From JACDAN01 sp035265935 (GTDB lineage: Bacteria; Actinomycetota; Thermoleophilia; Gaiellales; Gaiellaceae): a stretch of 12,852 nt of DNA. The stretch covers positions 1 through 12,852 of the forward strand of contig DATFOC010000040.1 of assembly GCA_035265935.1 (NCBI GenBank), read 5' to 3'. The notes beneath the pieces were generated by a model. The model had not been told where the DNA came from and ran no database searches. It worked only from the letters and a program-made list of their open reading frames with translations. Position numbers and translations under genes: made by a program. Shown one piece after another: positions 1 to 6,421 of this stretch (the first letter of the stretch is position 1; each line of letters starts with the position of its first letter).

Positions 1-66
1 TAGCTGAGACCTACGCATCCACAATGCCGATCCGAACCCCCCATCCGTCCGCAGCGCGACGGTGGA

Positions 67-106
67 CCGGAACGGCACAAGCTCGGCACCCTAACAACGG
101 TTCCGG
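67..106. repeat. Inverted repeat in the leader region of the 3D-domain gene
   Basis: Seven-base arms CCGGAAC (67-73) and GTTCCGG (100-106) are perfect inverted repeats with centres 33 bp apart. They lie about 60-100 bases upstream of the start at 169. No gene is supported in 1-168; apart from this repeat and the -10 box at 154-159 I see nothing there. An operator function is only a guess, since arms this short can occur by chance in GC-rich DNA. Confidence 0.25.
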
Positions 107-153
107 ACAGCCGCAATCAGGAAACGCACACAAAGCTGAGCCAGGAGCTGTGC

Positions 154-159
154 TAGGGT
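154..159 (+). promoter_or_regulatory. Putative extended -10 box for the 3D-domain protein gene
   Basis: TAGGGT is preceded by TGC, giving an extended -10 (TGn-TAnnnT). It ends 9 bases before the GTG at 169, so transcription would start 0-3 bases before the start codon and the mRNA would be essentially leaderless. No good -35 hexamer is visible 16-18 bases upstream. No Shine-Dalgarno lies at the normal distance from the GTG, which fits a leaderless start. Confidence 0.45.
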
Positions 160-168
160 CGCCGCCTC

Positions 169-1206
169 GTGCGCGGGCCAGGGAGGGGGTTGCAAGCGCT
201 TGGCGCCGTCGTGCTCTGCGGAGTTGCCGTTGGCGCATCTCTCACCGCCGGCGGCGGCGCACAGACGCCCGACGACCTCGAAGCGCAGGCGGACGCTCTT
301 CGCGCCCACAACAAGTCCCTCGCGGCGGGCTCGCAGTCCGCGCTCGCGAGCCTGACGGCGATCGAGAGCCGCCTCGCACAGGCGCGGGCAGAGCTGGCGT
401 CGTTCCGGGCGCGCTCCGCGAAGGTGGGCGCGCAGCGGCGCGCCGTGAGCGAGCAGCTGGCGCTCACGCGGTCCGCCGTCCGCCTGACACGGAACGCGCT
501 CGCGACGCGCCTTCAGAACCTCTACGAGGAGGGGAACCCGGACGTCTTGGCCGTCCTTCTCGGCGCTGGGTCGCTGGACGAGGCGCTGAGCGCCGTGGAG
601 ACACTCGATCTCGCCGCCCAGCAGGACGAAGATCTCGTGGAGCGCGCGGGGGGCGCTGCGACACGGCTCGCGCGCCTGGACAAGTCCCTCGCCGGGAAGC
701 AGCGTGAGCTCGACCAGCTCGCCGCGGTCAAGGCGGCTGCCACCGCCTCGCTCGTGAGCGCGCGGTCGGAGCGGCTTCGGGCGATCACCGCCCTCCGCGC
801 GACGAGGTCGGCCAACCTTGCCCGGATCGCGCAACTCGGCGAAAAGGCACGTACGCTCGCATCGGTGCCGGCCGCACCGTCGACTCCGGTCGTCACTCCC
901 GGTGCGCCGAGCCTCCCCGCCGGGCCGGCCTCGGCCGGCGTCCGTTCGCTGACCGTTGTCGCGACCGGTTATTCCCTCCCCGGACGGACCGCGAGCGGGC
1001 GGGCCGTCGGCTGGGGCGTCGTGGCGGTCGACCCGTCGGTGATCCCGATGGGGTCGAGGATCGCGATTCCCGGCTACGGCATGGGCGTCGCGGCCGACAC
1101 GGGCGGCGCCATCGTCGGCGCCAGGATCGACCTCTGGTTCCCGTCGGTCGCGCAGGCGCACGAGTGGGGAAGCCGCGCGGTCACGGTGACCGTGTACCCA
1201 AATTAG
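169..1206 (+). CDS. Secreted coiled-coil protein with C-terminal 3D domain (putative cell-wall lytic enzyme)
   Basis: The 345-residue product begins with a signal peptide: an Arg-containing N terminus, a hydrophobic core at about residues 8-27 and likely cleavage near 31. Residues 35-230 are long Ala/Leu/Arg/Glu helices resembling the PcsB/CwlO-type coiled coil, including a YEEGNPDVLAVLLGAGSLDE stretch like the family's LLGAxS signature. A Pro/Ala linker (232-256) leads to a 3D domain at 260-345 with its three aspartates visible as VDPS (D288), ADTG (D310) and IDLWF (D321). 3D domains occur in MltA lytic transglycosylases, YabE/RpfB-like proteins and Sps muralytic factors, so cleavage or remodelling of peptidoglycan outside the membrane is likely. 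The pairing is unusual because PcsB-like coils usually carry CHAP or NlpC/P60 enzymes. The GTG at 169 was chosen because later starts would cut the signal peptide. The response regulator gene follows 13 bases downstream, so the two may be co-transcribed. Confidence 0.8.
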   Translation: MRGPGRGLQALGAVVLCGVAVGASLTAGGGAQTPDDLEAQADALRAHNKSLAAGSQSALASLTAIESRLAQARAELASFRARSAKVGAQRRAVSEQLALTRSAVRLTRNALATRLQNLYEEGNPDVLAVLLGAGSLDEALSAVETLDLAAQQDEDLVERAGGAATRLARLDKSLAGKQRELDQLAAVKAAATASLVSARSERLRAITALRATRSANLARIAQLGEKARTLASVPAAPSTPVVTPGAPSLPAGPASAGVRSLTVVATGYSLPGRTASGRAVGWGVVAVDPSVIPMGSRIAIPGYGMGVAADTGGAIVGARIDLWFPSVAQAHEWGSRAVTVTVYPN

Positions 1207-1219
1207 ACAGGCGGGCGCC

Positions 1220-1924
1220 GTGCCTCGACAATACGACTCCATCGCGACCGACTCCGCCGATCCGACCGACGGCGTCAGCCCCGAGCTCCTTCGGGTGATG
1301 CTCGTCGACGACCACGACCTGTTCCGAACAGGTCTGCGGAACCTGCTTGAGGAGCAGGGCGTTCACATCGTCGCGGAGGCGCCCGACGGGAACCTCGCGC
1401 TCCAGCTCGTCCGCGAGCTCGCGCCCGACGTCGTCGTGATGGACCTGAACATGCCGGGGATGAACGGCATCGAGGCAACCCGGGAGATCACCAGGCTTGC
1501 GCCGCTCACCCGCGTGCTCGTCCTGACGATCTCGGATCAGGACGGAGACGTGATGGACGCGATCCTCGCCGGGGCCTGCGGCTACCTGATGAAGGACTCG
1601 TCCATTCAGGACCTGATGCAGGGCATCCGAGCCGCGTCTGTCGGAGAGTCGCTGATCTCGCCGCACATCGCGTCAAAAGTCCTCCAGCGAATCCGGGCGG
1701 CCAGTGTCGAGGCAGGAGGCGCGGTGGCCCGGCCGGAGCTCTCGGAGCGGGAGACCGAGGTGCTTCGGCTGATCGCGAACGGCAAGGACAACGCCGAGAT
1801 CGCCCACGAGCTCCACATCAGCCCGAAGACGGTCAAGAACCACATCTCCAACATCCTGATGAAGCTCCAGATCGAGAACCGCATCCAGGCGGCGGTCTAC
1901 GCCGTCAGATCCGGCTTGGTCTAG
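1220..1924 (+). CDS. NarL/FixJ-family response regulator (receiver plus LuxR-type HTH)
   Basis: A 234-residue cytoplasmic transcription regulator. The receiver domain spans about residues 24-140, with the acidic pair D30/D31, the phospho-acceptor D75 in VVMDLNMPGMNG, the switch Thr at 103 and the conserved Lys at 125 (YLMKDS). The LuxR-type helix-turn-helix covers about 172-234, with the signature LSERETEVLRLIANG followed by SPKTVKNHISNILMKL. Phosphorylation by a sensor kinase should drive dimerisation and DNA binding, but no kinase gene is present in the window. The GTG start gives a 20-residue polar N-terminal tail; an ATG just before the receiver is a possible alternative. The Shine-Dalgarno is weak, so translation may be coupled to the gene 13 bases upstream. 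The stop codon is shared tail to tail with the next minus-strand gene through a CTAG overlap. The targets are unknown; neighbouring cell-wall genes are reasonable candidates. Confidence 0.9.
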   Translation: MPRQYDSIATDSADPTDGVSPELLRVMLVDDHDLFRTGLRNLLEEQGVHIVAEAPDGNLALQLVRELAPDVVVMDLNMPGMNGIEATREITRLAPLTRVLVLTISDQDGDVMDAILAGACGYLMKDSSIQDLMQGIRAASVGESLISPHIASKVLQRIRAASVEAGGAVARPELSERETEVLRLIANGKDNAEIAHELHISPKTVKNHISNILMKLQIENRIQAAVYAVRSGLV

Positions 1925-2247
1925 GCGACTTTTGCTTCGGCCGCTTCGCTGCGAAGCGCGGCCAGGAGCCCTCTGAGGGCGGCCAGATCACGCTTCGCGA
2001 GCGCGAGGCGCCGGGCGGTGCGGGAGAGCTCTTTGGCCTGCTGCTCGCTGCTTCCGGGGTCGAGCTCTGCGGCCAGCGTCCCGATCGAACGCTCCAGGCG
2101 CGCACACTCCGCGTCGAGCTTCAGCGCCCACGCGTAGCCGTCCGTGAGTGTCTCCTCGAGGCGCGCACGACCAGGATGGCGGCCGCTCTCGAGCGAGTGC
2201 AAGAGCTCTTCCAGACGGCTTCTGAGGGATGCGAGCGGCTGTGACAT
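1921..2247 (-). CDS. Small helical coiled-coil protein of unknown function
   Basis: I do not recognise a family for this 108-residue product. It is almost entirely predicted helix, with heptad-like Leu spacing and many Arg/Glu/Ala residues. It has no signal peptide, no membrane segment and no cysteines, so a soluble coiled-coil dimer is likely. The ATG at 2247 has a plausible Shine-Dalgarno (GGGAG six bases before it, with a stronger AGGAGG a little farther upstream), and a GATAAT -10-like box lies farther upstream. These signals, together with the neat 4-base tail-to-tail overlap with the response regulator, support a real gene and not a shadow frame. It is divergent from the carboxypeptidase gene and shares a 102-base intergenic region with it. 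Nothing in the sequence assigns a role. Confidence 0.65.
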   Translation of the reverse strand: MSQPLASLRSRLEELLHSLESGRHPGRARLEETLTDGYAWALKLDAECARLERSIGTLAAELDPGSSEQQAKELSRTARRLALAKRDLAALRGLLAALRSEAAEAKVA

Positions 2248-2272
2248 TTCGGTCTCCCGACCTCCTGGCTCG

Positions 2273-2278
2273 ATTATC
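2273..2278 (-). promoter_or_regulatory. Putative -10 box for the small coiled-coil gene
   Basis: Read on the minus strand this is GATAAT, preceded by T. It predicts a transcript starting near 2266 with a leader of about 19 bases that contains the AGGAGG/GGGAG ribosome-binding sequence before the ATG at 2247. No convincing -35 element is visible, so this is a weak call. Confidence 0.3.
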
Positions 2279-2286
2279 AGTCCACC

Positions 2287-2314
2287 GCCGGTCGTTTCCT
2301 ATAGGCCGACCGGC
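2287..2314. promoter_or_regulatory. Perfect inverted repeat, candidate operator between divergent genes
   Basis: Arms GCCGGTCG (2287-2294) and CGACCGGC (2307-2314) are perfectly complementary, with a 12-base A/T-richer spacer. The arm centres are 20 bp apart, about two helical turns, as expected for a dimeric DNA-binding protein. Relative to the predicted dacB transcription start at 2350, the site covers about -63 to -36, a typical activator position. It also sits just upstream of the promoter of the divergent small gene. The binding protein is unknown. Confidence 0.4.
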
Positions 2315-2337
2315 CCATCTTTCGGGTTCATGGGACC

Positions 2338-2343
2338 TACAAT
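2338..2343 (+). promoter_or_regulatory. -10 box for dacB predicting a leaderless mRNA
   Basis: TACAAT is a near-consensus -10 hexamer ending 6 bases before the GTG at 2350, so the transcript would begin at or very near the start codon. No TTGACA-like -35 is seen at 16-18 bases, which suggests dependence on an activator, possibly through the inverted repeat at 2287-2314. No Shine-Dalgarno is suitably placed before the GTG. Confidence 0.5.
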
Positions 2344-2349
2344 GCCTCG

Positions 2350-3564
2350 GTGCCGCGCCGAGTCCTCGCTGCCCTCGCTGTCTTCGCGACGGCGGCGCTC
2401 GTCGCCGCCGGTGCCCCCGCGAAGTCCACCAAGCCGGCGCTGGCGACGAAACTTGCAAGAGCACTTGCGGTGCCGCATCTCAGGGCGAGCCAGTCCGGCG
2501 CCGTGGCCTTCGACCTCGCCTCGGGACGGACCGTCTTTCTCCGCCACCCCACCCTCTCGCTCGTCCCCGCGTCGAACGCCAAGCTGGCAGTCGCGTACGC
2601 GTCGCTCGACGTCCTCGGGCCGGACTTCCGCATCGACACGATGGTCTTCGGCGAGGGACAGCTCGCAGGTTCCACCTGGAACGGCGACCTCGTCCTCAAG
2701 GGGTTCGGCGATCCGACACTTACACGCGGAGATCTCCGGGCCCTAGCTCGCCAGATCAGGGCGTACGGGATCCGACAGGTGACGGGAGGGATCGAGGCCG
2801 ACGAGTCGTACTTCGACTCGCGCCGCGTCGGGCCGGCCTGGCGGTCGCACTACTACATCAACGAGTCCCCGCCCCTCTCGGCTCTGACCGTCGACCGCGC
2901 GCGCTTCCGCGGCTATGTGACCCGCAGCCCTGCGATCGCCGCGGCCACGCAGTTCCGCCTGGCGCTGCGTGCCAGCGGTGTCGGTGTGCGCGGAAGAGTG
3001 GTCATGGGCGCCGCTGACCCGGTTGCGATGCAGCTTGCGAGCACAGAGTCCGCCCCGCTCTCCCGCATCGTCGCGTTCATGAACCGCGAGAGCGACAACT
3101 TCACGGCCGAGCTCCTGCTGAAGCAGCTCGGCGCCGTCGACGGAGGCGCCGGTACGAGCGCGGCCGGGGCCGAGTCGGTGCGGCGGTCGCTCGAGGAAGC
3201 CGCCGTGCCGCTGGCAGGTGTGCGCATCGTCGACGGGTCCGGGCTCTCGCCTAAGAACCGCCTGACGACGGCCGCTGTCATCGGAATGCTGGTCGTCGCC
3301 TGGAACGACCCCATCCTGCGATCCCACTTCGTCCGTTCGCTCGCCGTCGCCGGTGTGAACGGGACGCTCGAAGATCGGTTGGAGCGGCCGCCGGCCCGCG
3401 GCGCGGTGCTCGCGAAGACGGGGACGCTCCGTGAATCTTCGGCCCTTTCCGGCTACGTGAAGGGGCGCTGGGCCTTCGCCGTCATCCAGAACGGCCGGCC
3501 CCTGTCGCAGCTCTGGGCGCGCAGGGCCCAGGACCGGTTCGCCTCGGTCCTAGCCGCGCAGTAG
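2350..3564 (+). CDS. dacB: D-alanyl-D-alanine carboxypeptidase/endopeptidase, PBP4 (S13) family
   Basis: A 404-residue exported penicillin-binding protein. The N terminus has Arg-Arg followed by a hydrophobic stretch to about residue 22, ending in an Ala-rich cleavage region, so it acts outside the membrane. All three active-site motifs are visible: SxxK as S75-N-A-K78, SxN as S248-D-N250, and KTG at 356-358 followed by T. The strand SGAVAFDLASGRTVF before the SxxK and the VDGSGLSPKNR stretch are typical of the DacB group. The family removes the terminal D-Ala from peptidoglycan stem peptides or cleaves D-Ala cross-links. At 404 residues it is shorter than the roughly 450-480 usual for the family, suggesting a reduced insert domain. 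The GTG start is supported by the -10 box 6 bases upstream. The 3' end overlaps ligA tail to tail by 15 bases, with no terminator between them. Confidence 0.9.
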   Translation: MPRRVLAALAVFATAALVAAGAPAKSTKPALATKLARALAVPHLRASQSGAVAFDLASGRTVFLRHPTLSLVPASNAKLAVAYASLDVLGPDFRIDTMVFGEGQLAGSTWNGDLVLKGFGDPTLTRGDLRALARQIRAYGIRQVTGGIEADESYFDSRRVGPAWRSHYYINESPPLSALTVDRARFRGYVTRSPAIAAATQFRLALRASGVGVRGRVVMGAADPVAMQLASTESAPLSRIVAFMNRESDNFTAELLLKQLGAVDGGAGTSAAGAESVRRSLEEAAVPLAGVRIVDGSGLSPKNRLTTAAVIGMLVVAWNDPILRSHFVRSLAVAGVNGTLEDRLERPPARGAVLAKTGTLRESSALSGYVKGRWAFAVIQNGRPLSQLWARRAQDRFASVLAAQ

Positions 3565-5568
3565 GCCTGCCAGGGCGGCTTCGTCGAGCAGCGGCACGCC
3601 GGAGGTCTGGGCCTTCGTCAGCTTGGACGCGCCGGGCTCCTCGCCGACGATGAGGCCGGTGGTCTTCTTCGAGACCGAGCCCGTGACCTTCGCACCGCGT
3701 GCTTCCAGTTCCGCCTGGGCCTCGTCGCGCGACCAGTCCTCGAGCGTCCCCGTGATGACGTAGGTCTGTCCGGTGAGCGGACCTTCGGGTGGACGGTCCT
3801 CCTCGCCTGCCTCGAAGCGAAGGCCGAGCTCGCGCAGCTCGTCCACCAGGCGCCTGTTGTCGTCGTCCGCGAACCACTCGACGATCTTCTCGGCGCGCTC
3901 AGGCCCGAGGCCCTCGACCTCAGTTATGTCCTCCTGCGCGGCGGCCGCGAGCCGGTCGACCGAGCCGAAGTGGCGCGCGAGGCTCTGCGCCGTCACCCAA
4001 CCGACGTCGGGGATGTTCAAGCCGTAGAGGACGCGCCGGAAGGGGATCTGCTTCGAAGCCTCAATCGAGGAAACCACGTTCGTCGCGCTCTTCTCCTGGA
4101 AACCGTCCAGGTCGAGGAGCTGCTCCTTCGTGAGCCGGTAGAGGTCCGGCAGCGAGCGGACGAGCCCCAGATCCCAGAGGCGGCGCACGAGCTGCTCGCC
4201 GACTCCCTCAATGTCCGCAGCGGCCATGACCCAGTTGTTCAGGGTCTCGAGGCCTCTGGACGGGCAGGCCCGGTTCGGGCAGCGGTGCATCGCCTCGCCC
4301 TCCGGCTTGACGATCTCGACACCGCACAGCGGGCAGTTGGTCGGCATCTTGAACCGGCGCGTGCCCTTGCGGTGCGCTCCGGCCGGGCCGACGATCTGCG
4401 GGATCACGTCGCCCGCCCGCTGAACGATCACGTCGTCGCCTTCGCGGATGTCCTTCCGGTTGATGTCCTCCTCGTTGTGCAGCGTGGCGCGCGAGATGGT
4501 GACGCCGCCGACCTCGACCGGCTCGAGCATCGCCCAGGGATTCAGGGCGCCCGTCCGACCAACCCGGATCAGGATCTTGTTCAGGCGCGTCGTCGCCGTC
4601 ATCGGCGCCCACTTGTAGGCGCGCGCCCATCGGGGCCGGTCGTGGAGCGCGCCGAGCGCGCGCTGGTGCTCAAGAGAGTCGACCTTGATCACGATCCCGT
4701 CGATCTCGTAGTCGAGCTCGATTCGCTTCCGCTCCCACTCGGCGCACCGGGCGGCGACCTCCTCGATGGTCCCGAGCCGCTCGGCGTGAGGGTTCGTGCG
4801 GAAGCCGCGCTCGCGAAGCCATTCAAGGAGCTCCCACTGGCTTTCGAACTCAACGCCGTCGCGCTGGCCCGCGCCGTAGACCCAGATCGAGAGCGGCCGC
4901 TCGGCCGTGATCTGCGAGTTCTTCTGGCGCAGCGATCCGGCGGAGGCGTTTCGCGGGTTCGGAGCAGTCTTCTTGCCCTCGGCCACCAGCCGCTCGTTGA
5001 AGGCATTGAAGCCCGAGAGCGGCATATAGACCTCGCCGCGGACTTCGAGCACCTCCGGCGGATCGTCGCCTCGGAGGCGCAGGGGGATCGACGGGATCGT
5101 GCGGAGGTTTGGTGTCACGTCCTCGCCCTGGCGCCCATCGCCTCTGGTCGCGCCGCGCGCGAGCACGCCTGCCTCGTACACGAGCGAGATCGCGGAGCCG
5201 TCGATCTTCGGCTCGATGATCCAGGCGACCTCCTCCGGCGGCACATCCAGCCGCTTGCAGACGTCCTGCGCCCACTTCTGCAGGGCCTCGTCGGTGGCCA
5301 CCTTCTCGAGCGAGCCCATCGGCGAGAGGTGCTCGACCTTCTGAAACTTCTCGGAGGGCGGCGCTCCGACACGGTGCGTCGGGGAGCTCGCGTCGTCGAG
5401 CTCCGGGTGCTCGGCCTCCAGCTCCTTCAGCTCGTCGTACAGCCGGTCGTACTCGGCGTCCGAGATCTCCGGGTCGTCGAGGACGTGGTAGCGGTAGAGG
5501 TGGTGGTCGAGCTGCTTGCGCAGCTCCTCGACGCGCTCGGCGGCGTCGGCGCGGGTGCGGGTCGCCAT
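3550..5568 (-). CDS. ligA: NAD-dependent DNA ligase LigA
   Basis: The 672-residue enzyme seals nicks in DNA during replication and repair, using NAD to adenylate itself. Domain Ia (about 1-70) has the YRYHVLDDPEISDAEYD region for NMN binding. The nucleotidyltransferase domain carries the adenylated lysine K121 in EPKIDGSA, and the OB fold follows at about 325-400. A four-cysteine zinc finger has C412, C415, C430 and C435, then helix-hairpin-helix repeats run to about 585. A C-terminal BRCT domain spans 596-672, with VITGTLEDWSRDEA and a conserved Trp. Length and architecture are complete and typical. The ATG at 5568 lies 7 bases downstream of a good -10 box and has no Shine-Dalgarno, so the mRNA is probably leaderless. 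The gene is transcribed separately from the ribosomal cluster upstream of it and converges with dacB. Confidence 0.97.
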   Translation of the reverse strand: MATRTRADAAERVEELRKQLDHHLYRYHVLDDPEISDAEYDRLYDELKELEAEHPELDDASSPTHRVGAPPSEKFQKVEHLSPMGSLEKVATDEALQKWAQDVCKRLDVPPEEVAWIIEPKIDGSAISLVYEAGVLARGATRGDGRQGEDVTPNLRTIPSIPLRLRGDDPPEVLEVRGEVYMPLSGFNAFNERLVAEGKKTAPNPRNASAGSLRQKNSQITAERPLSIWVYGAGQRDGVEFESQWELLEWLRERGFRTNPHAERLGTIEEVAARCAEWERKRIELDYEIDGIVIKVDSLEHQRALGALHDRPRWARAYKWAPMTATTRLNKILIRVGRTGALNPWAMLEPVEVGGVTISRATLHNEEDINRKDIREGDDVIVQRAGDVIPQIVGPAGAHRKGTRRFKMPTNCPLCGVEIVKPEGEAMHRCPNRACPSRGLETLNNWVMAAADIEGVGEQLVRRLWDLGLVRSLPDLYRLTKEQLLDLDGFQEKSATNVVSSIEASKQIPFRRVLYGLNIPDVGWVTAQSLARHFGSVDRLAAAAQEDITEVEGLGPERAEKIVEWFADDDNRRLVDELRELGLRFEAGEEDRPPEGPLTGQTYVITGTLEDWSRDEAQAELEARGAKVTGSVSKKTTGLIVGEEPGASKLTKAQTSGVPLLDEAALAGLLRG

Positions 5569-5575
5569 GGCGCCG

Positions 5576-5603
5576 ATCGTATCGGCGACGGGATTCCTCG
5601 CAA
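5576..5603 (-). promoter_or_regulatory. ligA promoter (-35 TTGCGA, 16-bp spacer, -10 TACGAT)
   Basis: On the minus strand TTGCGA (5598-5603) and TACGAT (5576-5581) are separated by 16 bases. Only 7 bases (5569-5575) separate the -10 from the ATG of ligA, which places the transcription start at the ATG itself. No ribosome-binding sequence is present. This is the best sigma-70-type promoter I see in the window. Confidence 0.6.
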
Positions 5604-5622
5604 TCGCGTTGAATGACGCGCA

Positions 5623-5651
5623 GCAGGCGGATCGCCTCTCCCCCCGCCTGC
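5623..5651. other. GC-rich hairpin next to the ligA/truA intergenic terminator
   Basis: Perfect 8-base arms GCAGGCGG (5623-5630) and CCGCCTGC (5644-5651) enclose a 13-base loop. The hairpin directly abuts the intrinsic terminator at 5653-5692. No T-run follows it on either strand. It could stabilise a 3' end or contribute to stopping minus-strand transcripts that leave truA. Confidence 0.4.
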
Positions 5652-5652
5652 G

Positions 5653-5692
5653 GAGTCCCGACGGTTGGCTGCAGACCGTTGGGACTCTTTTT
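5653..5692 (+). terminator. Strong rho-independent terminator on the plus strand
   Basis: A 12-base-pair stem is formed by GAGTCCCGACGG (5653-5664) and CCGTTGGGACTC (5676-5687), with one G-T wobble and an 11-base loop. TTTTT (5688-5692) follows. The T-run lies only on the plus-strand side; on the minus strand the hairpin is preceded by A's and followed by G-rich DNA. It therefore should stop rightward transcripts before they run antisense into truA, yet no plus-strand gene is visible immediately upstream. Confidence 0.75.
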
Positions 5693-5698
5693 CAGGCG

Positions 5699-6418
5699 CT
5701 AGTACCGAATGCGGACGAGGTAGAGGCCCCAGGGTGGTGCCGTGCTTCCGGCGTCCTCACGGCCGTGACGCCCGACGAGGAGGCGCTCGAGCTCCGCCGG
5801 CGGTCTCTCGATCATCGTGCCGACCAGCGTGCGAACCATGTGCCGCAGGAAGCTGTCCGCTTCGATCTCGAGCTCGACGGCGTCACCCCGCCGGTGCCAG
5901 GCCGCGTTCCTCACCACGCGCGAGAAGACCTTGTGCTGCGTGTGGGCGGGAGTGAACGCCCGGAAGTCGTGCTCCCCCACCACGAGGTCGGCAGATTCGG
6001 CAAGCGCGTCCTCGTCGAGCGGCCGTGGATACCACCAGCCGCGCCTCTCCTCGAAGGGCGAACGCTCGCGGCGACGATAGACGCGGTAGCGATAGGAGCG
6101 GGAGACAGCCGCGCGACGCGCGTGGAAGTCGGGCGCCGCCTCCTCGGCCGACAGGACCGCGACGTCGGAGGGAAGCTCTGCGTTCAGCGCCTCGGCGATC
6201 CGTTCTGGCGGCGGGCCGCCGTCCACCTCCACCGAGACGACGTTCCCGAGCGCGTGCACGCCGGTGTCGGTCCGTCCGGCAACCGCAAGCTCCGACCAGG
6301 CGGGGAAAACCCGGCCGAGCGCCTGGCGCATCTCACCCTCGACCGTACGGAGCCCCGGCTGCGCCGCCCAGCCACGAAAGCCGGTGCCGTCGTACTCGAG
6401 TGTGAGCTTAAGGCGCGT
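5699..6418 (-). CDS. truA: tRNA pseudouridine synthase A, apparent ACG start
   Basis: The enzyme converts uridines 38-40 of the tRNA anticodon arm to pseudouridine. The core has the catalytic motif AGRTDTGVHA, with D51 when counted from the ACG. It also has FHARRAAVSRSYRYRVY, HDFRAFTP and the C-terminal SFLRHMVRTLVGT. Homology clearly extends upstream of the first ATG (6331): in frame one reads RLKLTLEYDGTGFRGWAAQ, the conserved N-terminal strand and tRNA-contact loop. Between that motif and the in-frame rplQ stop at 6422-6424 there is no ATG, GTG, TTG or CTG. ACG at 6416-6418 sits exactly where the family starts and would give a 239-residue protein of normal length. Possible explanations are a rare ACG start coupled to rplQ termination, a sequence error or mutation of ATG, or a shortened protein from 6331 that lacks the first strand. 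The product is certain; the start is not. Confidence 0.9.
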   Translation of the reverse strand, partial: TRLKLTLEYDGTGFRGWAAQPGLRTVEGEMRQALGRVFPAWSELAVAGRTDTGVHALGNVVSVEVDGGPPPERIAEALNAELPSDVAVLSAEEAAPDFHARRAAVSRSYRYRVYRRRERSPFEERRGWWYPRPLDEDALAESADLVVGEHDFRAFTPAHTQHKVFSRVVRNAAWHRRGDAVELEIEADSFLRHMVRTLVGTMIERPPAELERLLVGRHGREDAGSTAPPWGLYLVRIRY

Positions 6419-6421
6419 CTC

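Noticed and set aside
3970..5616. 548-codon plus-strand open frame opposite ligA
   Set aside because: It is antisense to the well-conserved ligA, and its composition (Arg, Leu, Val, Asp, no recognisable domain) is that of a GC-rich shadow frame.
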